Of a DNA stretch of 64,000 nt, positions 16,235 through 25,488 are shown in pieces. Within the stretch, counting starts at the first letter, position 1. Each line of letters starts with the position of its first letter. Source of the DNA: Bacteroidota bacterium (GTDB lineage Bacteria > Bacteroidota > Bacteroidia > Flavobacteriales > Flavobacteriaceae); NCBI GenBank assembly GCA_023386585.1, contig JAEWJM010000009.1, forward strand, positions 62,001 through 126,000, in the 5' to 3' direction. The notes beneath the pieces were generated by a model, which was given only the letters and a program-made list of their open reading frames with translations, made no database searches and was not told the DNA's origin. Both the position numbers and the translations under genes were made by a program.

Positions 16235-17461
16235 TTAAACCAATTGCTTCAATGCATGTTCGAACGCCCTTGCGCTGATTCCGGTCTTTTTGGGATTCAT
16301 ACGGTGCGTGTTTTCGATCGCGCGACGGATGGTTTCCGATGTGTCTGCGAAAATCGCTTCGTCCGTCATCTGGACTTTTTTCTCCATAAAATAAGCAAAA
16401 ACCCGGGCCATTCCACAGTTCGAGATGAAATCTGGAATCAGGCTGATCCGGCTGTCGATGTTTTCCATTATCGGCCCGAAGAAAATTTCCTTATCGGCAA
16501 ACGGAACGTTCGCGCCGCACGATATGACTTCCAATCCGGATTCGATCATGCTGTCGGCCTGCTCTTGCGTTACGAGTCGGGATGCTGCGCATGGCGTAAA
16601 AATCTCCGCGCCAAGCGACCAAATCCTGCTGTTGATTTCTTCAAACGGGATGAGGTTTTCCGAAACGAGCTTGTTGCCGTCTTTTTTCAGGAAAAAGTTG
16701 CGGATGTCTTCAAATGTATAGCCGTCTTCATTAATGATTCCGCCGTCGCGATCGATGATGCCAATGATCCTTACGCCCATTTCCGCTAGATAAAACGCCG
16801 CGGCGGATCCAACATTTCCAAATCCCTGCACGATTGCACGTTTTCCCGCAACTGATCCATCGTAAATGCTGTAGTAATGTTTTACCGCTTCTGCGACGCC
16901 GTAACCGGTAATCATGTCGGCGACAGTATATTTTCCGGAAACGGCCGGTGAGAAAAACGGATTCTCAATGACTTTGACAACGCCTTGGCGCAATTGTCCG
17001 ATGCGGTTGATCTTGTCGGCTTCGGTTGGACGGAAGTGCCCATTAAAAACACCTTCCTGCGGATGCCAAACGCCACATTCCTCCGTCATCGGGATTACTT
17101 CGTGGATCTCATCGACATTCAGATCGCCACCGGTTCCGTAGTAACTTTTCAACAATGGACTCACCGCACGGTACCACCGCTGAAGTACGCCCTGTTTGCG
17201 CGGATCGTTCGGATCGAAATTAATTCCCGATTTTGCACCGCCAATTGCCGGTCCGGAAACCGAAAATTTGACTTCCATTGTCTTGGCAAGCGAAAGAACT
17301 TCATTCATGTCGAGTCCTTTCCGCATCCGTGTACCACCGCCGGCTGCGCCTCCGCGAAGTGAATTGATGACGGTCCATCCTTCAGCATCGGTTTCGGAAT
17401 CCTTCCAGTTGAAAACGATTTCGGGCGACTTATTTTCAAATTTTTTCAAAAGTTCTTTCAT
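16235..17461 (-). CDS. Glu/Leu/Phe/Val family amino acid dehydrogenase
   Basis: The start at 17461 gives MKELLKKFENKSPEIVFNWK and leaves five bases after the anmK stop; the longer frame overlaps anmK. The product (408 aa) has the active-site Lys77 in PAIGGAKSGINFDP, a glycine-rich substrate loop (GGAAGGGTRM) and the nucleotide-binding motif GFGNVG at 213-218 with IIGIIDRDGG. It oxidatively deaminates a branched, aromatic or acidic amino acid with NAD(P); which one cannot be read here. It lies in a run of minus-strand genes anmK, this gene, tonB and folC and is probably cotranscribed with anmK. Confidence 0.9.
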   Translation of the reverse strand: MKELLKKFENKSPEIVFNWKDSETDAEGWTVINSLRGGAAGGGTRMRKGLDMNEVLSLAKTMEVKFSVSGPAIGGAKSGINFDPNDPRKQGVLQRWYRAVSPLLKSYYGTGGDLNVDEIHEVIPMTEECGVWHPQEGVFNGHFRPTEADKINRIGQLRQGVVKVIENPFFSPAVSGKYTVADMITGYGVAEAVKHYYSIYDGSVAGKRAIVQGFGNVGSAAAFYLAEMGVRIIGIIDRDGGIINEDGYTFEDIRNFFLKKDGNKLVSENLIPFEEINSRIWSLGAEIFTPCAASRLVTQEQADSMIESGLEVISCGANVPFADKEIFFGPIMENIDSRISLIPDFISNCGMARVFAYFMEKKVQMTDEAIFADTSETIRRAIENTHRMNPKKTGISARAFEHALKQLV

Positions 17462-17466
17462 AGTGG

Positions 17467-18534
17467 TTAATTTGGATAAAAAACATTCCCGGAACAATGG
17501 TCGTGCGACGCGCCGGTTACGCTGGATAAAACATTTATTTCATTTCGAAGCCGCAGTACGCCCAAAAGCGCAAAGATCAGTGCTTCTTTGTATTCGATTG
17601 TTTTTGGGGTGGGAATTTCAATCTGCAACTGCGGAAGATGCGATTTGATTTTCCCGATCAGGAACCCATTGTATGCGCCGCCGCCTGTTACAAGCATTTT
17701 AGCGGATTTATTCGGCAATGAATTTCCGATCTGAATCGCAATGTGCTCGCAAAAAGTATGGAGTACGGCAGCAGCCGGCAAATCATGACGGTCTATAAGT
17801 GGAAGAACGATCTCGCGGACAAATTCAAATCCGAGTGATTTCGGGAAAGAAAGCCGGTAGTAGTCGAGTGCATTAAGTTCAGCCAGAAGTTTTTCCGAAA
17901 CCGCTCCGCTTCGTGCAAGGCCGCCGTTGTCGTCGTATGCGAATCCCAGTTTCAGCGAATAATGGTTCAAGACGGTATTTACGGCCGAAATGTCGAATGC
18001 GATGCGTTCGTCGTTCAATTCAAAAGAAACATTCGAAAATCCGCCGAGGTTCAGGCAATAATCGAAGTCTGAAAACAACAGCCGGTCGCCAATCGGAACC
18101 AATGGTGCGCCCTGGCCGCCGAGTGTCACATCCGACGCGCGAAAATCGCAAACAACGACTTGGTTCAACAATGCCGCTAATTCAGGTCGGTTGCCAATTT
18201 GCAACGTAATCCCTTCATTCGGCCGATGCAGAACGGTGTGTCCGTGGGAACAAACCACACCGGGAGCTAATTTGTGCCTGCTGATAAAATCGGAGATCAC
18301 ACCCGCCAATAGTTTGGTGTAGGAACGGTTCATCAGATCGAGCTGCGAGGGAGATTGAGTTACAGCTTCGGTTAGAGTCGTGACCCAATCGGCACTATAA
18401 GGTATCGTTTCACATTCAAGAAGCTCAAAAGTCCACCTTTCGCCGTTCTTCATTAAGAGCACATGAGCGAGGTCGATGCCGTCGAGGGAAGTTCCCGACA
18501 TAACTCCGATAACGTTATAGGCATCTTTCAGCAT
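17467..18534 (-). CDS. anmK: anhydro-N-acetylmuramic acid kinase
   Basis: Phosphorylates and opens 1,6-anhydro-MurNAc during recycling of peptidoglycan. The 355-aa protein opens with the ATP-binding VIGVMSGTSLDGIDLAHV, and continues with CSHGHTVLHRP, LQIGNRPELAAL, GGQGAPLVPIGDRLLF, NLGGFSNVS and LVTGGGAYNG, all diagnostic. Length and motifs match the family. It lies divergent from the acyl-CoA dehydrogenase gene with about 100 bp between. Confidence 0.95.
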   Translation of the reverse strand: MLKDAYNVIGVMSGTSLDGIDLAHVLLMKNGERWTFELLECETIPYSADWVTTLTEAVTQSPSQLDLMNRSYTKLLAGVISDFISRHKLAPGVVCSHGHTVLHRPNEGITLQIGNRPELAALLNQVVVCDFRASDVTLGGQGAPLVPIGDRLLFSDFDYCLNLGGFSNVSFELNDERIAFDISAVNTVLNHYSLKLGFAYDDNGGLARSGAVSEKLLAELNALDYYRLSFPKSLGFEFVREIVLPLIDRHDLPAAAVLHTFCEHIAIQIGNSLPNKSAKMLVTGGGAYNGFLIGKIKSHLPQLQIEIPTPKTIEYKEALIFALLGVLRLRNEINVLSSVTGASHDHCSGNVFYPN

Positions 18535-18580
18535 CGGCCAAAATTACGAACCAAAATTTAAAAATCTGATTATTTAAAGG

Positions 18581-18588
18581 TATATTTG
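18581..18588 (+). promoter_or_regulatory. candidate -7 promoter box for the acyl-CoA dehydrogenase gene
   Basis: TATATTTG matches the Bacteroidetes -7 consensus TAnnTTTG and lies 44 bases before the ATG. No clear TTTG was found at the expected -33 position. Confidence 0.4.
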
Positions 18589-18632
18589 ACCGCATTTTTT
18601 GACAATAATATCAACCAAAAGTTTTTTAAAAT

Positions 18633-19775
18633 ATGGATTTCAACCTTTCCGAAGAACATTTAATGATCCAGCAGGCGGCACGTGATTTTGCACAGGCGGA
18701 ATTACTTCCGGGCGTCATCGAGCGCGACGAGAAACAGCAGTTTCCGGCCGAGCAGATAAAGAAAATGGGCGAACTCGGATTTTTGGGAATGATGGTGGAT
18801 CCGCAGTATGGCGGCAGTGGGCTCGATACTGTTTCGTATGTTTTGGCGATGGAAGAAATCTCGAAAATCGACGCATCGGCATCGGTAGTGATGTCGGTTA
18901 ACAATTCGCTTGTTTGCTGGGGACTTCAGGCTTTCGGAACAGAAGAACAAAAGCAAAAGTACCTGCCGAGGCTAGCTTCCGGCGAAATTATCGGCGCTTT
19001 TTGCCTTTCGGAACCAGAAGCGGGAAGTGACGCTACTTCGCAAAGGACGACTGCGATCGATATGGGTGATCATTATTTTTTGAACGGTACGAAAAACTGG
19101 ATCACGAACGGAAATTCGGCTTCGGTTTATCTGGTCATCGCTCAAACTGACGCTGAGAAAAAACACAAAGGGATCAACGCGCTGATCGTTGAAAAAGGAA
19201 TGCCCGGATTTGAAATCGGACCTAAAGAACACAAAATGGGAATCCGCGGTTCCGATACTCATTCATTGATGTTCAACGATGTTAAGGTCCCGAAGGAAAA
19301 CCGGATCGGAGAAGATGGATTCGGATTTAAGTTCGCAATGAAAACACTTGCCGGCGGACGCATCGGAATTGCCGCGCAGGCGTTGGGGATTGCGTCGGGC
19401 GCATACGAACTGGCGCTCAAATATTCAAAGGAAAGAAAGGCGTTCGGAAAAGAAATTTCACATCACCAGGCAATTGCTTTCAAGTTGGCAGATATGGCTG
19501 TGAACATTGAAGCCGCAAGATTTCTTTGCCTGAAAGCAGCGCGCGACAAGGACGAACACAAGAATTACGACCTGAGTGGAGCGATGGCGAAACTGTTCGC
19601 TTCACAGACTGCGATGGATACTGCGGTGGAAGCGGTCCAAATCCACGGCGGAAACGGATATGTAAAGGAATATCACGTCGAGCGGTTAATGCGCGATGCG
19701 AAAATTACGCAGATATATGAAGGAACTTCGGAGATTCAGAAGATCGTAATTTCCAGAAGCATACTTTCACAATAA
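18633..19775 (+). CDS. acyl-CoA dehydrogenase
   Basis: A 380-residue FAD enzyme of the short or medium-chain or butyryl-CoA type. Signatures visible: GAFCLSEPEAGSDA near residues 130-143, KNWITNG, the FAD-contact region RKAFGKEISHHQAIAFKLADM, QIHGGNGYVKEYHVERLMRD and the catalytic base Glu363 in IYEGTSEIQ. It introduces the double bond in fatty or branched acyl-CoA. It stands alone on the + strand with its own promoter-like box and terminator; the exact chain-length preference cannot be read. Confidence 0.94.
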   Translation: MDFNLSEEHLMIQQAARDFAQAELLPGVIERDEKQQFPAEQIKKMGELGFLGMMVDPQYGGSGLDTVSYVLAMEEISKIDASASVVMSVNNSLVCWGLQAFGTEEQKQKYLPRLASGEIIGAFCLSEPEAGSDATSQRTTAIDMGDHYFLNGTKNWITNGNSASVYLVIAQTDAEKKHKGINALIVEKGMPGFEIGPKEHKMGIRGSDTHSLMFNDVKVPKENRIGEDGFGFKFAMKTLAGGRIGIAAQALGIASGAYELALKYSKERKAFGKEISHHQAIAFKLADMAVNIEAARFLCLKAARDKDEHKNYDLSGAMAKLFASQTAMDTAVEAVQIHGGNGYVKEYHVERLMRDAKITQIYEGTSEIQKIVISRSILSQ

Positions 19776-19780
19776 TTCAA

Positions 19781-19803
19781 GCCCGGTTCGCCGGGTTTTT
19801 TTA
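19781..19803 (+). terminator. rho-independent terminator
   Basis: GCCCGG-TTCG-CCGGG followed by seven Ts, six bases after the acyl-CoA dehydrogenase stop. Confidence 0.85.
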
Positions 19804-19807
19804 TAGC

Positions 19808-19841
19808 CTTGCCTTCCTTAATCCAACCTTTATTATCTTTA
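19808..19841 (+). promoter_or_regulatory. candidate promoter of the SDR-sprT-manC group
   Basis: CTTG at 19808-19811 and TATCTTTA at 19834-19841 (one mismatch to TAnnTTTG) are 22 bp apart and end just before the SDR start at 19849, which implies a very short leader. Confidence 0.3.
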
Positions 19842-19848
19842 CGGCCGT

Positions 19849-20523
19849 ATGAAAAACATCATTATTACAGGTACAAGCCGTGGCATCGGCTATGAATTGG
19901 CGCTTAAGTTTGCTGCCGATCATAAAGTGCTCGCATTATCGCGAAAAATCCCGTCCGCCCTTGCCGCACATCCAAATATTACCTGCCTTTCCGTCGATCT
20001 TTCTGTGGAAAGCGATCTCGAAAAGGTTAAAAATTTCCTGGAATCGGACTGGAAGTCGGTCGATGCGATTATCCACAACGCGGGCGCAATGCTGTTGAAG
20101 CCTTTTCGGGAGACAACCGTCGCCGATTTCGAGCACATTTATAAGGTCAACGTTTTTGCTGTTGCGGCGCTAAACCGATTGGCCATCGATTTTCTGCAAC
20201 CCGGAAGTCATGTCGTGATCATTAGCAGTATGGGCGGAGTGCAGGGCACGATGAAGTTTGCCGGACTTGCAGCGTACAGTTCCAGCAAAGGCGCGGTGAT
20301 CACACTGAGCGAATTGCTGGCGGAAGAATATCGCGACCAACAAATTTCGTTCAATGTCCTGGCGCTTGGCGCTGTCCAGACCGAAATGCTTGCGGAAGCT
20401 TTTCCAGGATACGAAGCGCCGGTAACTCCGCAGGAAATGGCCGATTATATCATGAATTTCACGCTCACAGGCCATCGGTTCCACAATGGAAAAGTAATAC
20501 AGGTTTCGTCGACAACGCCATGA
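19849..20523 (+). CDS. SDR family oxidoreductase
   Basis: A classical short-chain dehydrogenase/reductase of 224 aa: Rossmann motif TGTSRGIG at residues 8-15, HNAGAML for the NAG motif, IISSMGG with the catalytic Ser and YSSSKGA with the YxxxK pair. The substrate is unknown. Its TGA overlaps the ATG of the SprT-like gene (ATGA), so the two are coupled. Confidence 0.9.
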   Translation: MKNIIITGTSRGIGYELALKFAADHKVLALSRKIPSALAAHPNITCLSVDLSVESDLEKVKNFLESDWKSVDAIIHNAGAMLLKPFRETTVADFEHIYKVNVFAVAALNRLAIDFLQPGSHVVIISSMGGVQGTMKFAGLAAYSSSKGAVITLSELLAEEYRDQQISFNVLALGAVQTEMLAEAFPGYEAPVTPQEMADYIMNFTLTGHRFHNGKVIQVSSTTP

Positions 20524-21125
20524 GTGATGTGCTTCACAAATACCTTCCTGAGCATGCGGTAAAACCTGTTTTCGCTTTGATAGTCGAGAATAGAGTTCAC
20601 CTTCGGGTTGTTAATGAGCGCGTCACACGGCATGGCGATTACCGCAGCCTCGCGGGAAAGCACGAAATAACCGTGAATGCAAATCTGAATAAATACAGGT
20701 TTCTGATTACGTTGATCCACGAAATTGCTCATTTGGTAGCTTTCGAAAAGTTCGGTCGCCGAATCAAACCGCATGGGAGCGAATGGAAACTGACCTTTCA
20801 GCGGCTGATGATTCCGTTTATCCGTCCCGAAATATTTCCGGCAAGCCTGCTTCCGCTCTTGGCACGACATTTTAAGAATCCCGCGGCCAGCAGCGATACC
20901 GATGCTACACTTTCGTTGGCACTGAAGCAATTTGACCCCGTCAATGATAAAAACTATATATTTGAGCTTCCTTATGGCAGCCTCTTCCGCATCCACAACG
21001 GGCGGATTTTCAGGAAAGGCGCTCAGCGAACCAAGCGATTCGAATGTCAGGAAGTTGGCAGCGGCAGGGTTTATCTGTTTAATCCGAATGCCGAGGTCGA
21101 GCTCCTGACTGAAAGGGAAGCATAA
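20520..21125 (+). CDS. SprT-like zinc metalloprotein
   Basis: The zinc-binding HEIAH motif sits at about residue 67 in LITLIHEIAHLVAFEKFG, followed by KPHGSEWKLTFQRLM, both typical of SprT-like proteins. The C-terminal half (LFRIHNGRIFRKGAQRTKRF) resembles the zinc-ribbon-like tail but without obvious paired Cys. Members are presumed proteases, some acting on DNA-protein crosslinks; the bacterial role is not settled. It overlaps the SDR gene by four bases and the next frame by one base (TAATG). Confidence 0.85.
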   Translation: MSDVLHKYLPEHAVKPVFALIVENRVHLRVVNERVTRHGDYRSLAGKHEITVNANLNKYRFLITLIHEIAHLVAFEKFGRRIKPHGSEWKLTFQRLMIPFIRPEIFPASLLPLLARHFKNPAASSDTDATLSLALKQFDPVNDKNYIFELPYGSLFRIHNGRIFRKGAQRTKRFECQEVGSGRVYLFNPNAEVELLTEREA

Positions 21126-21151
21126 TGCTAAATGGCAATTTGCCTTTTGAA

Positions 21152-22213
21152 ATGAATTCAAACTTTTACGCAATCATTATGGCCGGCGGTGTCGGTTCAA
21201 GGTTTTGGCCTGTCAGTACGGCGGATTTTCCGAAGCAATTCCACGATTTGCTGGGCGCCGGACAGACATTGGTGCAAAAAACTTTCAGTCGGCTCGAAAA
21301 ATCCGTTCCGGCAGAAAATATTTTCGTCCTTACCAACGAGCGTTACCGCGATCTCGTTCTCGAGCAGTTGCCAAAGTTCTCTCCCGAAAAAATCCTTTTG
21401 GAACCGGCGATGCGAAACACCGCACCGTGCATATTATACGCCACTTTAAAAATCCGCAAATCGAATCCGAAGGCCGTTGTAGTTGTGGCTCCGAGCGATC
21501 ATTGGATTGAAGATGAAGCTGCATTTGCTTCCGATCTGGCGGAATGTTTTGAATTTTCAGAAAAAAACGATGCATTGGTGACACTGGGAATAAAACCGAC
21601 ATTCCCGAACACCGGTTTTGGTTATATCGAATTTGCGGCTGATGATAACCAGTCAATAAAAAAAGTCCTTCATTTCAGGGAAAAGCCGGATTATGAAACC
21701 GCCCGAAAATTTGTCGAAAGCGGTAATTTTTTATGGAATGGCGGCATATTTATCTGGAGCGTGACGGCAGCAGTCAACGCCTTCGAAAAGTCGAGCCCAA
21801 ATTTGTTTCGTTTGTTCGCCAACGGGATGGATAAGTATAATACTCCTGATGAGCAGCAATTTATTCTTGATAATTATCCGCTTGCCGAAAATATTTCTGT
21901 AGATTACGCCATTATGGAGGAAGCTCCGAATGTTTTTGTGAAGCCCGCGACCTTTGACTGGAATGACCTGGGAACCTGGGGATCGTTGCACGATAAGCTC
22001 GATAAGGACGCCAACAACAATTCGGTGGTGCATGCGCGGGTGATCCTTGAGAATGCATCGCACAATATAATTAGGGCAGAAGGCAGCAAGCTTGTTATTA
22101 TTGACGGCTTGCACGATTATATAATTGTGGACAAAGATGACGTGCTGCTGATCTATCCGAAAAGCAAGGAGCAGGAGATCAAGCAGCTTGTCGCAAAAGC
22201 TGAAAATAGGTAG
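21152..22213 (+). CDS. manC: mannose-1-phosphate guanylyltransferase
   Basis: Makes GDP-mannose from mannose-1-phosphate and GTP for polysaccharide or glycoprotein synthesis in the cytoplasm. I choose the ATG at 21152 (MNSNFYAIIMAGG), as in relatives; an in-frame ATG at 21125 overlaps the sprT stop and adds nine residues. Nucleotidyltransferase motif AGGVGSRFWPVS with FPKQF, VVVAPSDHWI, TGFGYIEF, FREKPD, NGGIFIW, DYAIMEE and FDWNDLGTWGSL appear in family order. The phosphomannose isomerase domain of long ManC proteins is absent, as expected for this 353-aa class. Confidence 0.94.
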   Translation: MNSNFYAIIMAGGVGSRFWPVSTADFPKQFHDLLGAGQTLVQKTFSRLEKSVPAENIFVLTNERYRDLVLEQLPKFSPEKILLEPAMRNTAPCILYATLKIRKSNPKAVVVVAPSDHWIEDEAAFASDLAECFEFSEKNDALVTLGIKPTFPNTGFGYIEFAADDNQSIKKVLHFREKPDYETARKFVESGNFLWNGGIFIWSVTAAVNAFEKSSPNLFRLFANGMDKYNTPDEQQFILDNYPLAENISVDYAIMEEAPNVFVKPATFDWNDLGTWGSLHDKLDKDANNNSVVHARVILENASHNIIRAEGSKLVIIDGLHDYIIVDKDDVLLIYPKSKEQEIKQLVAKAENR

Positions 22214-22260
22214 CGGAAGGTACGTTTAACCCTTCCCGAAATTAACAAATCTATTGCGGT

Positions 22261-25200
22261 ATGGGTAAAACTACACTATTGGCAAACGGAAAATCGCTTA
22301 TTACGGTCGTATTTCTTTTGCTGTGCGCATTCCCGGCGTATTGCCAGTTGCCTGCATTCACTTTGATAGTCTCCCATACAGACCAGACTTGCTTAGGGAA
22401 TGGTACCATGACTTTTTCGGTTTCAGGAACCGCGCCCGGATCTTCGGTACTTTACAGCATTTATGAGTTTCCGAACCTGACCACGCCAATGGCGGTGCAA
22501 TCGGCATCGGTACTTGGTTCGCTTTCGGCAGGTTCCTACAACGTTGTGGCAACGCAATCATTGGGTAGCCAGACCAATACTCAGGAAACTGATGTAACAA
22601 TTGAAAATCATATTCAGCAGCTTCAGTACAATCTGCAGGGTGTTAACGCAGTTTGCGGCCCGAATGGAAAAATCATTGTCAATGTCACCTCCGGAATCGG
22701 AGTGAGTTATGAAATTTTCGCCGGTCCGGTGATCGTTCCCAGCCAGTCTTCAAATGTTTTGGAAGGATTGACCGCGGGCATTTATCAGGTCAGGGTTTTT
22801 AATAATTGTGGCGAAGGCGTGGTGCAGACTTTTGAGCTTTTTGAAAGTCAGGCGGGAATTAGCCTTGGCGGTCAGGATCCTGTTCCATCCGATTGTGGCG
22901 AAGCACAGGTTGGAGTGACGATTAGCAATGCCGGAACTTCGGTCGTAGCCTATCCGCTGACGGTAGTTTGCGTAGTGCAGCCGCCAACAGGTCCGCCGAT
23001 AACCTACACGCAAATTATCAATGCACCAGCACCTCCGGCAACATATACAAATTACTTTGAGTACATTCCCACTTACGAAGGGCAAGCCTACGGTTATACT
23101 GTTACGATCACCGACAACTGTGGCAACATCTACACGACTGGCCAGGGAATTAATAATCTTCAGGTAGATCCTACAGCATCGCCTTTCAATAATGCCTGCG
23201 ACAGCGGCGGGATTTTCGTGCAGAATGTTACCGCGCTTGTGATGACAGAAGCGCCGGCAAGCTATCCGCCGACACTGCCATTGGATTTAACGTCACAAAT
23301 AAACGCGGTTCATACCGTTACGATTAACAGCGCACCGGAAGGTTATTATACGTTTTTGGCGACGGGGCTTTGTGGCCAGATTGTCGAACTCCACGTTCAG
23401 ATCGTTCCGCCCACACAGTCGGCTCCCGGCGCAAATTCGGCTCCGGATTGCGATCCAACAATGGGTTCGCTCTACCTCGCCGGGACTTTGACCAACGTGG
23501 TTTTGACCGGAGCGCCTTCAACATACGTCGGGGCCGTACCGCAAGATCTCAGTTTCAACATCGATCCGTTTACGCATGCATTCACGATGAATTCGCTTCC
23601 CGTCGGAAATTACGTATTCCATACAACCGACAATTGTGGCGCAACGTTCGACGTTCCTGTTTTCGTTTCCAGTTACCAATCTGCAGTCACTGTGGATGTA
23701 ATCGAGAATTGCAATTCTTTTAATATTAACCTGACGCACGTCTCGACCGGTATTTCGCCTTCATTCTGGCTTCAAAAGTTCGACGCGATATCTAATTCGT
23801 GGGAACATCCTCAATCGGGTGCCGACTATATCGAAGGGAATCCATTGTCGTCTTCAAACGCCTATATGCTAAATTCGAGCGGGACGACATACAATCTGGC
23901 TTTTAATGGGATTTTCCGCATTCTGCGGACGTTTCCCTATTACAACAACGGGTCGTCAATTCCGCTGAACTGCATTGCTGAAGTTTACAATTTCGAATAC
24001 CGGCCGGGGCCGCAGATTATAGATGTCTATAGTTTTGCTTGCGATAATGATCTGCTTGACATTATAGTGAACGCCATTGGCGAGCAGCCCCTCATCTATC
24101 GGATAACAACCAAGAACGGCGCTCCGTTTGTGATTGAAAATGGTACATCGGCAACATTTACCGGATTGGAGGCGGCAACCTATAATATTCAGGTTCAGGA
24201 TCCGTGCGGCAACATTTTAAACAGGATATTTGAAATTTATACGCCCGCGTCTTTTGAGATTACAGCTTCCGGACTCTGCGATGGACAGGAAGGTGGCTTG
24301 TCGGTTCCCGATTTTCCATTCTTGAACTATACCTGGTGGAAGGGCAATAACAGCAGCAACGTCATTGGAAATACCGCCTCGCTTGCATTTACGCCGTTTG
24401 ATCCGGCTTCCGACAGTGGCGTTTACCACGTACGCATACAAAATCCCGATGCCGATTCGTGCATCGACCTGGTACTTGATTATATCGTTTCTCCAACAGG
24501 GACAATTCCGCAGGCGGGCGCCGATGTTTCCGTTATTTATTGCGATCGGCCAAACATCGACCTGACAACGCTTCTTGTCGCTCCCTTTACCGCAGGCGGA
24601 ACTTGGTCGGTTGTTTCTGGAAATGTCGCGCCGCAGGGCAATATCTGGAACGCGAGCGGTTTGCCTGCCGGAACCTATCAGCTGCAATATAATGTTACGT
24701 CTTTGTGCGGTTCCGATGAATCGCTAATATCGATCATTCTGCAGACGGATCCCGGCCTTCCGATTGCTAGCGCGACCGGCTCGGTTTGTTTCGGTGGTGA
24801 GATTTCGTTAAATGCAATTGCTCCCGCAGGAGCCAGCGTGCATTGGTCGGGACCGAACGGTTTTTCATCTGATGAAAATAATCCAGTTATTGAAAATGCG
24901 TCCGTTTCGATGAGCGGAACCTACACCGTCACTTCTTCCCTTGGAAGTTGCACATCGCTTCCGGTTGCCGTCCCCGTTACGGTTTTACCGCCGCCGACTC
25001 TTGATATCGAGGCAGTTTGTAATGAAAATCGTTTTATGATCAATGCGCAGCCACACGAAAATTCTTTTGATGCAGAAGCAGCGACTTATGTATGGCTGTC
25101 GCCAAATGGTACGGCACTTCAGGGAAATCCGGTGGATATTACCGGCGCCGCGCCGGGGATGTATTCGGTTGCTATTACGACGGCCGACGGATGTTCGACC

Positions 25201-25488
25201 TCCGGACAGGTTTTGGTGGCACGAACGCTGTGCACGGTTCCACTCGGGATTTCACCAAACGGTGATGGGAATAATGACAATTGGAATCTCGAAGGGCTCG
25301 ATATCGTCAAATTGGAAATTTTCAGTCGATACGGAAATATCGTTTATGAAGCGAATCAGTACAAGGATGAATGGTACGGGCAGGACTTTAAAGGCAGGCC
25401 GCTTCCGGATGGCACATATTACTACTATATGAAACTCACGACCGGCGCGGAGCAAACCGGCTGGGTTTATGTCATTACCGGTTATTAG
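22261..25488 (+). CDS. large secreted protein with T9SS type B (gliding-motility-type) C-terminal domain
   Basis: A 1075-residue exported protein. Signal peptide: basic MGKTTLLANGK then SLITVVFLLLCAFPAYCQ. The central 900 residues are a chain of beta-sandwich, Ig-like segments rich in Thr, Ser, Asn and paired Cys (NCG, CGEG, DNCGN motifs recur). The last 85 residues are the CHU_C/type B signal: LGISPNGDGNNDNWNLEG, LEIFSRYGNIVYEA and RPLPDGTYYYYM. Type B substrates are secreted by T9SS and often attached with SprF-like partners; adhesin or motility-related surface function is inference. Its last 14 bases overlap the end of the convergent mlaF-like gene. Confidence 0.9.
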   Translation: MGKTTLLANGKSLITVVFLLLCAFPAYCQLPAFTLIVSHTDQTCLGNGTMTFSVSGTAPGSSVLYSIYEFPNLTTPMAVQSASVLGSLSAGSYNVVATQSLGSQTNTQETDVTIENHIQQLQYNLQGVNAVCGPNGKIIVNVTSGIGVSYEIFAGPVIVPSQSSNVLEGLTAGIYQVRVFNNCGEGVVQTFELFESQAGISLGGQDPVPSDCGEAQVGVTISNAGTSVVAYPLTVVCVVQPPTGPPITYTQIINAPAPPATYTNYFEYIPTYEGQAYGYTVTITDNCGNIYTTGQGINNLQVDPTASPFNNACDSGGIFVQNVTALVMTEAPASYPPTLPLDLTSQINAVHTVTINSAPEGYYTFLATGLCGQIVELHVQIVPPTQSAPGANSAPDCDPTMGSLYLAGTLTNVVLTGAPSTYVGAVPQDLSFNIDPFTHAFTMNSLPVGNYVFHTTDNCGATFDVPVFVSSYQSAVTVDVIENCNSFNINLTHVSTGISPSFWLQKFDAISNSWEHPQSGADYIEGNPLSSSNAYMLNSSGTTYNLAFNGIFRILRTFPYYNNGSSIPLNCIAEVYNFEYRPGPQIIDVYSFACDNDLLDIIVNAIGEQPLIYRITTKNGAPFVIENGTSATFTGLEAATYNIQVQDPCGNILNRIFEIYTPASFEITASGLCDGQEGGLSVPDFPFLNYTWWKGNNSSNVIGNTASLAFTPFDPASDSGVYHVRIQNPDADSCIDLVLDYIVSPTGTIPQAGADVSVIYCDRPNIDLTTLLVAPFTAGGTWSVVSGNVAPQGNIWNASGLPAGTYQLQYNVTSLCGSDESLISIILQTDPGLPIASATGSVCFGGEISLNAIAPAGASVHWSGPNGFSSDENNPVIENASVSMSGTYTVTSSLGSCTSLPVAVPVTVLPPPTLDIEAVCNENRFMINAQPHENSFDAEAATYVWLSPNGTALQGNPVDITGAAPGMYSVAITTADGCSTSGQVLVARTLCTVPLGISPNGDGNNDNWNLEGLDIVKLEIFSRYGNIVYEANQYKDEWYGQDFKGRPLPDGTYYYYMKLTTGAEQTGWVYVITGY

